From positions 1-64,000 of IMG/VR virus record IMGVR_UViG_3300036792_000284: a DNA stretch of 64,000 nucleotides. One strand, given 5' to 3'. The stretch is from a virus. The position numbers and the translations under genes were made by a program. Positions 1 through 7,300 of the stretch are shown one piece after another. The notes under the pieces are model-generated. The model had not been told where the DNA came from and made no database searches. It worked only from the letters and a program-made list of their open reading frames with translations. How positions within the stretch are numbered: the first letter of the stretch is position 1; the number at the start of each line of letters is the position of its first letter.

Positions 1-54
1 GTCCAAGCCTCCGCACTCCCTTGCATTCCCGTGCAATCACCTTGATTCCGCCAC

Positions 55-72
55 TGTACGGTGAACGGTACA
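55..72. promoter_or_regulatory. operator-like palindrome upstream of the GntR gene
   Basis: TGTAC and GTACA half-sites are separated by 8 nt, just upstream of the -35 element. A related TGTACGTGTAC sequence lies at 124-134, between the -10 and the start codon. Two TGTAC-type sites flanking a promoter fit autoregulation by the adjacent GntR/UTRA protein. The palindromes are seen; binding is inferred. Confidence 0.45.
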
Positions 73-90
73 GGTTCGCAAGATGTTCCC

Positions 91-118
91 TTGAGGCTGG
101 TCATCGTCGAAGTAAAAT
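91..118 (+). promoter_or_regulatory. sigma-70/HrdB-type promoter of the GntR gene
   Basis: TTGAGG (91-96) and TAAAAT (113-118) are separated by 16 nt, close to the vegetative consensus. The start codon of the GntR gene follows 40 nt after the -10 and is preceded by AGGAGG at 149-154. Confidence 0.65.
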
Positions 119-157
119 CGGGCTGTACGTGTACTGACCGAATAACAGGAGGCCGCA

Positions 158-898
158 ATGCCTGAGGCCCGGCGCAGCGCACCGCTGTGGAAGCAGATCG
201 CCGACCACTACAAGGGGGAGATCCTGCGCGGCGAGCTGCGACAGGGCGACGCGCTCCCGTCCATCCGCGCCATCCGCGACGAGTGGCGGGTGTCCCAGTC
301 CGTCGCCCAGCAGGCCGTCAGCCACCTGCACCTGGCCGAGCGGCTGGTGCGCACCGACGCCACCGGCACCTACGTGGACGCCCCGCGCGCCGCGCTCGGC
401 CCGCAGCAGCGGATGCACCTGGCGGCGGCGCCGGCCTCGGAGGTGGTGACGGTGACGTCGGCCGGGCTGGTGCCGGCGCCGGACTACATCGTGCCGCTGC
501 TGAACCTGCCGGCCAGCGACGCGGTGGTGCTGCGCCGCGAGGAGATCACCCGGCGGCCCGACGGGTCCCCGCACATGCTGAGCGTCACCTGGTGCCCGCC
601 GTGGTTCACCGCGGTGGTGCCGGAGCTGACGGCCGAGGTCCCGCTGCCCGACCCGAAAGGCGCGGCGCACCTCATCGCCGCCCGCGCCGGGCTCGACCTC
701 GCCCAGCTGCACGGGGACATCGCGTTCGAGGCCCGCACGGCCAAGGAGGACGGGCGCGAGCGCCCGGCGCTGGACCTGGCACCGGGCGCGTACGTGCTGG
801 CCGGGGTGAGCGGCTGGCGGCTGGCCGGGGAGATGCTGGAGTACACCGAGTTCATCCTGCCGCCCGGCCAGGTCATCGAGGCGGACATCGAGCCGTAA
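158..898 (+). CDS. GntR/UTRA-family transcriptional repressor
   Basis: A 246-residue protein with an N-terminal GntR winged helix-turn-helix (about residues 8-75, with the signature LPSIRAIRDEW and a recognition region around SQSVAQQAV) and a C-terminal UTRA-like ligand or dimer domain (about 85-240). This two-domain form is the HutC/KorSA type used as repressors by actinobacterial plasmids and phages. The start is set by AGGAGG eight bases upstream. It is transcribed opposite to the phage structural genes, has its own promoter and palindromic sites, and ends in a strong terminator. Autoregulation or control of early/lysogeny genes to the left of the window is inferred; the effector is unknown. 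Confidence 0.9.
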   Translation: MPEARRSAPLWKQIADHYKGEILRGELRQGDALPSIRAIRDEWRVSQSVAQQAVSHLHLAERLVRTDATGTYVDAPRAALGPQQRMHLAAAPASEVVTVTSAGLVPAPDYIVPLLNLPASDAVVLRREEITRRPDGSPHMLSVTWCPPWFTAVVPELTAEVPLPDPKGAAHLIAARAGLDLAQLHGDIAFEARTAKEDGRERPALDLAPGAYVLAGVSGWRLAGEMLEYTEFILPPGQVIEADIEP

Positions 899-932
899 GC
901 TGGAAGCGGCGCTTGACGGGGCCGCTCAGCAC

Positions 933-972
933 AAGAACCCGCACCTTTGGCGAGGTGCGGGTTCTTTATTTT
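933..972 (+). terminator. intrinsic terminator after the GntR gene
   Basis: A perfect 14-bp inverted repeat (933-946 with 953-966, 6-nt loop) is followed by TATTTT. On the opposite strand the stem is followed by mixed bases, so it mainly serves the GntR transcript but may also face the converging minus-strand operon. Confidence 0.85.
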
Positions 973-984
973 CCCAGTACCGGG

Positions 985-1290
985 TTACGCGGCGGCAGCC
1001 TCCGCTAGCCGGGCACCCAGGCCGAGCACGCGGTCTCCCCATTTCCGGGCGTAGACCGGGCAGTTGGCGCAGGTGCTCGGCTGGCCGACGTACCTGCCCC
1101 GCTGCCGCATGTGCGAGCACTCCGGAAGCCGGGTCCCCCGCCGGGCGTCCACGCTCCAGGCGGCGGAGTCGTGCGAGGCGATGTTCGGCCAGACGAACGG
1201 CAAGCCGGTCAGCTTCAGCCCGAACCAGTGCAGCGGCAAGTTCAGGCCGGCCAGGCCGGCGTGGCCAGGCGGCCCTTGCCGAAGGTGCGG
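985..1290 (-). pseudogene. C-terminal fragment of a TGT/DpdA-like protein
   Basis: About 100 codons without a plausible start read HWFGLKLTG, then a DSAAW segment, then cysteines in a CSH/CANC arrangement. This order resembles the C-terminal end of phage queuine tRNA-ribosyltransferase-like (deazapurine DNA modification) proteins, but the catalytic barrel is missing. The fragment begins next to a near-copy (1281-1304) of the right arm and tail of the terminator at 953-974, suggesting a deletion or illegitimate recombination. It could instead be an unrelated small zinc protein whose start I cannot identify. Confidence 0.4.
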
Positions 1291-1295
1291 GCTCT

Positions 1296-1478
1296 TTACT
1301 TTCCCCAGGAGGGCCTCACCAGGCCGAGCTTCTTCAGCCGCCGGGCCCGCCAGCGGTTCATGCTGCTCGCCCCGCACACGCCAGGGCCAGGGACGGCCGA
1401 GTGCACCGGGAGCACGCCGCCGGGCTTCAGCTCCAGGTAACAGCCGCAGAACGCGCAACGGTCGGCCTGGCGCGTCAC
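1296..1478 (-). CDS. small cysteine-rich (zinc-finger-like) protein
   Basis: A 60-residue product with RCAFCGC near the N terminus and a further His/Cys pair (VHS...VCG), a likely zinc site, followed by a basic tail. The GTG start overlaps the stop of the upstream membrane-peptide gene as GTGA, so translation is probably coupled. Function unknown. Confidence 0.6.
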   Translation of the reverse strand: MTRQADRCAFCGCYLELKPGGVLPVHSAVPGPGVCGASSMNRWRARRLKKLGLVRPSWGK

Positions 1479-1582
1479 CACAAGCTCTTCGCCAGCCTCC
1501 GCCAGAACACCAGCAGGGCAGTGCCGATGCCGACAAGTGCCGCACTCAGCAAGGCGATGACGAGCCATCCCCACCAGGGCAT
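1475..1582 (-). CDS. 35-residue single-span membrane peptide
   Basis: Starts MPWWGWLVIALL and continues as one hydrophobic segment, ending in a basic RRLAK tail. ATG is preceded by GGGGGAG at 8 nt. The gene overlaps the C-terminal end of the upstream gene in another frame and is coupled to the downstream gene through GTGA. It could be a lysis or superinfection factor; there is no direct evidence. Confidence 0.6.
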   Translation of the reverse strand: MPWWGWLVIALLSAALVGIGTALLVFWRRLAKSLW

Positions 1583-1752
1583 AACGGCTGCTCCCCCAGG
1601 TACAGCTTCAGGGCGTTGAGCGCGCGGACCGCCCGCAGCCGGCAGTCGCAGATGAGGCCGCCGCGGGGGCAGGACTGCGAGCAGTCCCCCTCCAGGGCAG
1701 CCATCGTCCGCCCCACCGCCGCCCGGGCCTCGTCGCTGTCCAGCTCGGGCAT
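1546..1752 (-). CDS. small cysteine-containing phage protein
   Basis: A 68-residue product (MPELDSDEARAAV start) with a C-S-x3-C and a C-x-C group in the middle. The start ATG overlaps the upstream stop as TGATG; an in-frame ATG at 1764 is an alternative. Part of a chain of coupled tiny genes; function unknown. Confidence 0.55.
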   Translation of the reverse strand: MPELDSDEARAAVGRTMAALEGDCSQSCPRGGLICDCRLRAVRALNALKLYLGEQPLCPGGDGSSSPC

Positions 1753-2006
1753 CAGCCGAGCCATACAGTCACGTGTGCCTGGCCGCACCCGTCTGCGCAC
1801 GGCCACTCAACCGCGGCCACGACACCGGGAGGAAGTTCTGCGTCAGGAACCCGGGCAGCTCCCGGGCGTTTCATCATCTCGCCCACCGGCTGCTGAACCT
1901 TAGGGACCGCCGGGCACCCGGCCGCTGCGCCCCCGAGGGGAATCTCACGTGCCCGTCGCGCCTTGCGGCGCGCTGCGCTGGCCGCACGTGCGCTGCGCTG
2001 GCCCAT
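1752..2006 (-). CDS. small basic phage protein
   Basis: An 84-residue product: Arg/Ala-rich N-terminal third, then a C-terminal segment with CADGCGQAHVTVW, a possible metal-binding knuckle. ATG overlaps the preceding stop as TGATG, supporting this start; MMKRP at 1877 is an internal alternative. Function unknown. Confidence 0.5.
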   Translation of the reverse strand: MGQRSARAASAARRKARRAREIPLGGAAAGCPAVPKVQQPVGEMMKRPGAARVPDAELPPGVVAAVEWPCADGCGQAHVTVWLG

Positions 2007-2518
2007 CAGATGGTCCCGAAGCGGCCGAAGTCGGGGATCGGGTCCGCGGTCAGGCACGTCCAGATGTGCGCCACCTCGCCTATGTTCACGTGGCTGGCCG
2101 CCGGGGCCACCACCTGCACGCCGGCCAGGCCCGGGTACATCAGCCACTGCATGTCGCGCAGCGTCTCCCAGCCGGGCAGCACGTTCCCCCGGCGCGACAT
2201 GGAGAAGTGGCCCCACAGGTGGCCGTCGGTCTCGCGGCCGACGGAGTGGATCATCTTCATCCCCCGGCCCGGGTGCGCCCACCAGCCGGCCCCGTCGGTG
2301 CCCTCGGACACCTGCAGCCAGCCGCCGCGGCGCAGCCGGTCGCGCTGGCCCGGGTAGTCGCCCTTCCAGCGGGCCTGCAGCTGCCCGTCGGCCAGGGCGG
2401 CCTCGTGCACGGCGACGACCTCCGGCCGGGCCGCGGTCTGCGCGAACGCGAGCTGCGCCTTCGCCCGCTCGACGTCGGTGACTTCCCGGCGCATCTTCTT
2501 CAGCTTCGCTTGTCCCAT
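2006..2518 (-). CDS. phage protein resembling the DUF7694 type
   Basis: A 170-residue soluble protein starting MGQAKLKKMRR. The C-terminal half has the order GHFSMSRR, LPGWETLRDM, VNIGEVAHIW, which I associate with a widespread small phage family (DUF7694-like; W..L followed by VN and HIW). That assignment is from memory of the motif order and is tentative. It is the first gene of the small-gene chain at the left end. Confidence 0.6.
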   Translation of the reverse strand: MGQAKLKKMRREVTDVERAKAQLAFAQTAARPEVVAVHEAALADGQLQARWKGDYPGQRDRLRRGGWLQVSEGTDGAGWWAHPGRGMKMIHSVGRETDGHLWGHFSMSRRGNVLPGWETLRDMQWLMYPGLAGVQVVAPAASHVNIGEVAHIWTCLTADPIPDFGRFGTI

Positions 2519-2920
2519 GCCCGGTTACTACGGCTCAGCCGCACCCCCGACGCCGGGCACACGGGGGCCCGAATTGCCATGCCGGGGCATGGCTCGCCCC
2601 CTACCCCACGATTCGAACAAAAATGATCCCGTTCGAATGCGAGGCGGTGGCCCGTGCCCCGGCTGTCTGTCGCCGTCCGCATGGGGAGAGCTGCCCCAAG
2701 GCTTCTCCACCAGTACCCACGCCAAACAGGTCGACGGCCTGCCCATTCAAAACGCGAAAGGCGGCGGTGTCGTTGTTTGGTTGTACGGGTACTGGTCTCG
2801 CCGCAGAGCATAGCAAAGGCCCTCGCGTTGAGACCAGTACCTGCAACCGAATGACACAGCCGCCTGAACTGACACGAGGGCCTTCACCCAAGGATAGAGC
2901 AATCTCTCCCCTGCGGCCAC
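2519..2920. other. 402-bp intergenic region with inverted repeats
   Basis: I see no convincing gene here. It holds ATTCGAAC (2611-2618) and GTTCGAAT (2631-2638) around a 12-nt AT-rich loop, and a 12-bp arm GGTACTGGTCTC (2788-2799) matched at 2830-2841. The second is nested in a wider GGCCCTCG/CGAGGGCC pair (2817-2824 with 2875-2882). These may be operators or terminator hairpins between two minus-strand transcripts. Confidence 0.45.
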
Positions 2921-3535
2921 TCATGAGAGTTCCACGACTGTCCGGAACACCCAGGCCACGCCGGGTTCCTTCAGCCCGTAGCCCTGCGGGCTGGCCTTTC
3001 GATTGACCATGACCGGCTGCTCCCCGCCGTAAGCGCCGTGCAGCGCGTGGTGCGGCGCCGGCCGCCCCGGCCCCGACGCCCAGCACCACTCGCGCCACTC
3101 GAAGCAGGCCTCCGACTCGGTGAACGTGGCCTGCCCCTCGATCGCCAGCCCGTTGGCCCGCGGGTAGCCCTGGTCCATCGGCCGGTACCAGGACCGGCCC
3201 GGCTCCTCGCCCAGGGCACGGCTCAGGTGCACGTGCTCGCGGTCGAACGGCGTGTCGTCGGACCCCACCCCGAACACCGCGCGGCCGGGCGACAGCGGGT
3301 GGCCGGTCACCTCCCCGGTCAGCACGCGGGACAGGTTCAGCAGGCCGGCCACCGTCAGCCCGTTGCCCTCGTCGTGCAGCGTCCCGTCTTCGGGCTCCGG
3401 AAAAACGTGGTGCAGCATTTCCCCGGTCAGCGGGCCGCCCAGGCGCCGCCGGAACCGTGCCACCTGGGCGACGCTGTACTTCTCAATCGCGATCCGCGGA
3501 TACCAGCGGAGCCCCTCCCGGGCGACAGCTTCCAT
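2921..3535 (-). CDS. phage structural-type protein (tail or decoration), paralogue family
   Basis: A 204-residue product starting MEAVAREGLRWYP. Its second half reads FGVGSDDTPFDRE, a WYRPMDQGYPRANG segment, ATFTESEACFEWREW, then a short Asn-Arg motif and a C-terminal W-containing strand. The same plan (aromatic strand, E/D-F-x-W-x-E, N-x-x-x-G-x-K/T, W strand) occurs in the proteins at 10678 and 35859, so I place it in a common virion-surface family. It is separated from the tail module by the divergent DivIVA-like gene. Start chosen at an ATG after an open region; precise role unknown. Confidence 0.6.
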   Translation of the reverse strand: MEAVAREGLRWYPRIAIEKYSVAQVARFRRRLGGPLTGEMLHHVFPEPEDGTLHDEGNGLTVAGLLNLSRVLTGEVTGHPLSPGRAVFGVGSDDTPFDREHVHLSRALGEEPGRSWYRPMDQGYPRANGLAIEGQATFTESEACFEWREWCWASGPGRPAPHHALHGAYGGEQPVMVNRKASPQGYGLKEPGVAWVFRTVVELS

Positions 3536-3627
3536 GCCGCCTTGATCGGTTGCCAGGCTGCGCCCGTCTCTTGCATTCAGGTAAGCACCGGGTACAGCGG
3601 GTGACCCGGTGTTAGGCTCCGCGTTAT

Positions 3628-3649
3628 GCCCGGGTTGCGTACAACCGGG
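3628..3649. promoter_or_regulatory. inverted repeat in the divergent control region
   Basis: GCCCGGGTTG and CAACCGGGC face each other across 4 nt, between the start of the minus-strand gene at 3535 and the plus-strand gene at 3720. This 184-bp gap must hold promoters for both directions; I do not see an unambiguous -35/-10 pair. Confidence 0.35.
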
Positions 3650-3687
3650 CGTAGTAAGGGGAAATCGCACACACTCGGGCGGCGGAC

Positions 3688-3719
3688 CGTGCTGTCCCGT
3701 GTCAGGGAGGGACAGCACG
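3688..3719 (+). promoter_or_regulatory. 11-bp hairpin ending at the start codon of the DivIVA-like gene
   Basis: CGTGCTGTCCC (3688-3698) pairs perfectly with GGGACAGCACG (3709-3719), and ATG follows directly at 3720. The only Shine-Dalgarno (GGGAGGGA) lies across the loop and right arm, so the hairpin could hide it or act as a DNA operator. Confidence 0.65.
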
Positions 3720-4373
3720 ATGACCATGAACCGAAGTACCGAACTGCTGACCGGCGACCGCCTCACCGCGGAAGAGGCTGACAACGTCCGGTTCCCCTGG
3801 ACCCTGCGCGGCTACGGGCCCGCGAGCGTCGAGCGGTTCTGCCGCCGGGTCGCCGAGGAGCTGGAGCGGCAGGACCGGGCGCTGGCCGACCGGGCCACCG
3901 AGCAGCGGGAACTGGAAGCCGAGATCGAGCGGCTGAACGGGGAGCTGGCGGCAGCCGGAGCCTCGCTGCCGAACGAGCAGCAGGCAGTGGCCATCTTGCG
4001 AATGGCCCAGCAGAACGCGGACGCCCACGTCGCCCAGGCCCGGCAGCAGGCCGAGCGGGGCCTGGCCGAGGCACGGCACCAGCATGACCAGATCATGCAG
4101 CACGCGCACCAGCAGGCCGGCGGGATACTGACGTCCGCGAAAGAGCAGGCCGACGCCATCGTGGCCGCCGCGCGCGAGCAGGCGGCAGTCGAGCGGAAGG
4201 TCATTGTCGACGGCGCCACCGAGCAGGCCCGGCGCGAGGTCGATCACCTCATGCGGCTGGCGGCCGAGGTGCGCGAGGCGCTGCGCACCGGCACGGACAC
4301 GCTGTTCCAGCAGGTGGCGGAGTGGAGCCAGCAGGTGAACGACGGGGCCCCGAAAGAGGTCGCCGCGCCCTAG
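3720..4373 (+). CDS. DivIVA/Wag31-like coiled-coil protein
   Basis: A 217-residue protein. Residues about 18-42 (VRFPWTLRGYGPASVERFC) match the DivIVA N-terminal membrane-binding/polarity segment with its RGY signature. A long Gln/Ala/Glu-rich heptad coiled coil follows (about 45-205), with the repeated AR-QAE pattern seen in actinobacterial DivIVA and ATP-synthase-b-like proteins. It runs opposite to all neighbours, has its own control region, and its stop TAG overlaps the stop of the convergent tail gene in a shared CTAG. DivIVA organises polar growth in actinobacteria, so a role in host takeover, polar attachment or lysis is possible (inference). Confidence 0.75.
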   Translation: MTMNRSTELLTGDRLTAEEADNVRFPWTLRGYGPASVERFCRRVAEELERQDRALADRATEQRELEAEIERLNGELAAAGASLPNEQQAVAILRMAQQNADAHVAQARQQAERGLAEARHQHDQIMQHAHQQAGGILTSAKEQADAIVAAAREQAAVERKVIVDGATEQARREVDHLMRLAAEVREALRTGTDTLFQQVAEWSQQVNDGAPKEVAAP

Positions 4374-7300
4374 TCCAGCGGGACGAAGACGTGGAAGAAA
4401 ATCTCCTTGTTCGCCGCCTCGATGCCGATTACCTCGGCCTGCCCGGCGTTGTTGATGAACAGCCACGGGGTCGAAGGCGAGTTGGACGTCACCGGGTCGT
4501 TCCACGTGGCCGTGTAGGACGCCGACACTGACGGGATGTACCCGGACGGCAGCGTGAAGAAGAAGCTGTTGCCGGTGGCGGTGGCGTGGATGATGTCGCC
4601 CTGGATCTCGACCATCCCGCCGGCGAGCGGCAGCAGCCGGTACCGGACGCCGTTGAGGACGCCGCTGCCCGCCCAGCCGTTGATCAGCGTCGCCGTCTGC
4701 CAGTTCTCCGGCTGCGCCGGGTTCGTGTGGCTGGTGCCCGTCCCGGGGTGCGTCCCGTCGATCCGGCTGGCCTGCAGCGATACGCCCTCCGGCCCGAGGC
4801 TGAGCATGACCCACGCGACGTTGCTGGGGTCGATGAAGCGCATGTAAAGGTGCGCAGGGGTGGTCCCGCCGGCTCCGGTGAACGAGTTCAGGAGCATCTG
4901 CACCGAGTCGGTGAAGCCGGCCTGGGCCAGGGCCGGGCCGGAGATGGCCATCTGCCCGGTGCTGCTGCCGCTGGAGGCGGCGATATTCGGCGGGCCGTTG
5001 AAAAACGCGGTCGGGTACAGCGGGAACTGCAGCTCGGCCGGGGTCCCCGGGCCGCCCGCCGCCGGGACCAGCGCCACCTGCGGGGTTGACCCGGCCGAGT
5101 TGCCGACGGTGAGGCCCTCGATGAAGGCGTTGCCGAACGAGTCTGTACCCGCCGACGCGGCGAACGACATAATCAGGTTGCCCGCCGCCGGGGTGCCCGA
5201 GTAGGCGAGGAACTCCCCGCTCGTGCCGGTCGCGACGAACGTCGCGCCGGTGATGGTGGTGCCGTTGATGATGCCGGCCACCACGATGCCTGCCGCCAGC
5301 TTCGCCGCGGTGATGGTGTTGGCGGCGATCTGGGCGGCGGTGATGGTGCTGGCGGCGATCTGCGTGGCGGTGATGGTCGCCGACGCGATCTGGCTGGCGG
5401 TGATGGTGTTGGCGGCGATCTGCGCTGCCGTGATCGTGTTGGCGGCGATCTGGCCGGCGGTGATGGTGTTGGCGGCGATCTGCGCGGCGGCGACCGAGTT
5501 GGCCACCAGCAGCTGGCCGGGCACCTGCCCGGCGGCGACCGCGCCGAGCACCCAGACCGTGACGCCGGAGGCGGTCGGCCCGATGACCTGGTAGGCGCTG
5601 GTCACCCCGCCGGGGGTGGTCTGCACGGTGGTCACCGGCGTCCAGATGTTCGGCGGGACCGACACTGTGACGGTGCCGCCGGCCCAGTTGAACCCGATGG
5701 CCACGTTCACCGCGGAACCGCCCGGGTTGAAGACCCAGGCCGTCATCGCGTACGGGTCCCCGGCCGTCACCGGGAACGGCGCGGGCGAGCCGGTGATGAG
5801 GCAGTTCGCCGAGGTGGACGCGACCCGGGCGGCGAACTGCGCGGCGCCGGGCGCGCCGACGGGCGGCGCGGCGGCCGACAGCGAGCCGTTGACGACCACC
5901 CACCCGGTCAGGTCCCCGCCGTTGAAAAACGGGTTCGGGTTGAGCGCGACCCCGGCGCTGTTGCCGATGAGGCTGGCCGGCATCTGCCCGGTGAGGTCGG
6001 ACGTCGGCAGCCCGACCACGGCCACGCTCACCGCCGTGGTGGGGACCGACGCCAGGCCCGCGGTGCTGACCGCCACCAGCTTCACGTAGTAGGTGGCGCT
6101 GACGGTCAGCCCCGACACCGACAGCGTGCCCGCCGTCGCCAGCGTGCCCACCAGGGAGGCGACGCTGGGCACGAAGCTGGCCGAGGTGCCGATGAACACC
6201 TGCACGTACTGGAAGTTGGCCAGCGGCGCGCTGCCGGCCAGCAGGCCGTCCCAGGCCACCTGCAGGCCCTGCACGATGCCGATGACCGAGGGCTGGTCCG
6301 GGGTGGCGGGCGGCGTGCCGCCGCTGTCCACCGCGGTGACCGTGCCGTCGCCCTGCAGGCCGACGGTGGTGGTGGCGCCGTTGGCGGTCACCGTCACGGA
6401 GACGTCGGTGAGGGTGGCCGAGCCGTTCGGGGTCTGCACCGTGACCGGCAGCATCTTCCCGCTCACCGGGTCGGTGGTGCCGGCGTGCTGGTACTGGCCG
6501 GTGGCCGGGTTGTAGACCAGCGGCGTGCTGGCCATGGTGGACCCGGCCGAGGCCCCGGCGACGTCGGCCAGGCTGCCCAGCGTGGCGGCCGGGGTGAAGT
6601 AGGTGGGCACCTGGCCGGTGCCGTACTTGGACGGCGCGACCGGGGAGGTGCCGAGCGCGAAGACGAACTTGCCGCCCAGCTTGTTGGCCAGGTAGGTGAG
6701 TTGCTCGGCCAGCCACTGGATGTAGCTCAGGAAGGTCAGTTCGTGCGTCTCGGTGCCGGTGCTGTCGACCGACACCGCGATGCCCACCACGCGCGCCGTG
6801 TCCACGCCGGAGAAGTCCGGCCGCTCCATGCCCACCCAGTCGCCGACGTCAAAGTTATCGAAGATCGTCTTGCCGGGCAGATTGGGAACGAGGGTGAAGG
6901 TCCAGGACAGGATCTCGGTTTCGTTCTGTGCCAGCGCGGCGGCGGACGCGAACGTCATCGACTGCGGGTCGACCTGCACCGCGGCCTGGAACCAGGCCTC
7001 GCGCTGCCCCCACTCGGCGATGAACGTGGGGCTGGAGGCGGATATCTCGTGCCCGTCGGCGTTCTCCCCGCCGAGCAGGGTGGTGATCTGGTTGCGCGCC
7101 CGGACCCGCTGCCGGGACGCGACGTCATGGCCCTCGCGGAAGATCAGGTAGTTCGAGCGGTCTACGCCGAGGGCCACCTGCCCGGGGGCCGGCTGGCCCA
7201 CCCGGAGCTGGAAGCCGGGGTCCATCACGTAGTCCGCGTTGACTACCGAGACCGCCGACTGGAGGAACGAGTACAGGTCGGTGCCGTTGGTCGCCTGCAC

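Noticed and set aside
985-1545. 186-residue open frame covering 985-1545
   Set aside because: Its N-terminal part overlaps two coupled small genes in their coding frames; only the last 100 codons look protein-like, so I treat it as a fragment.
2600-2640. GTTCGAATC near 2610 looks like a tRNA T loop
   Set aside because: No T stem, anticodon arm or acceptor can be paired around it; it is part of a simple inverted repeat.
5290-5500. Regular 30-bp repeat considered as a CRISPR-like array
   Set aside because: Units are contiguous and in frame, with no spacers; they encode a stalk repeat.
3702-6716. 1004-residue minus-strand open frame opposite the DivIVA-like gene
   Set aside because: Arg/His/Gly-rich shadow of GC-rich genes; the tail hub frame and the DivIVA frame carry recognisable domains instead.
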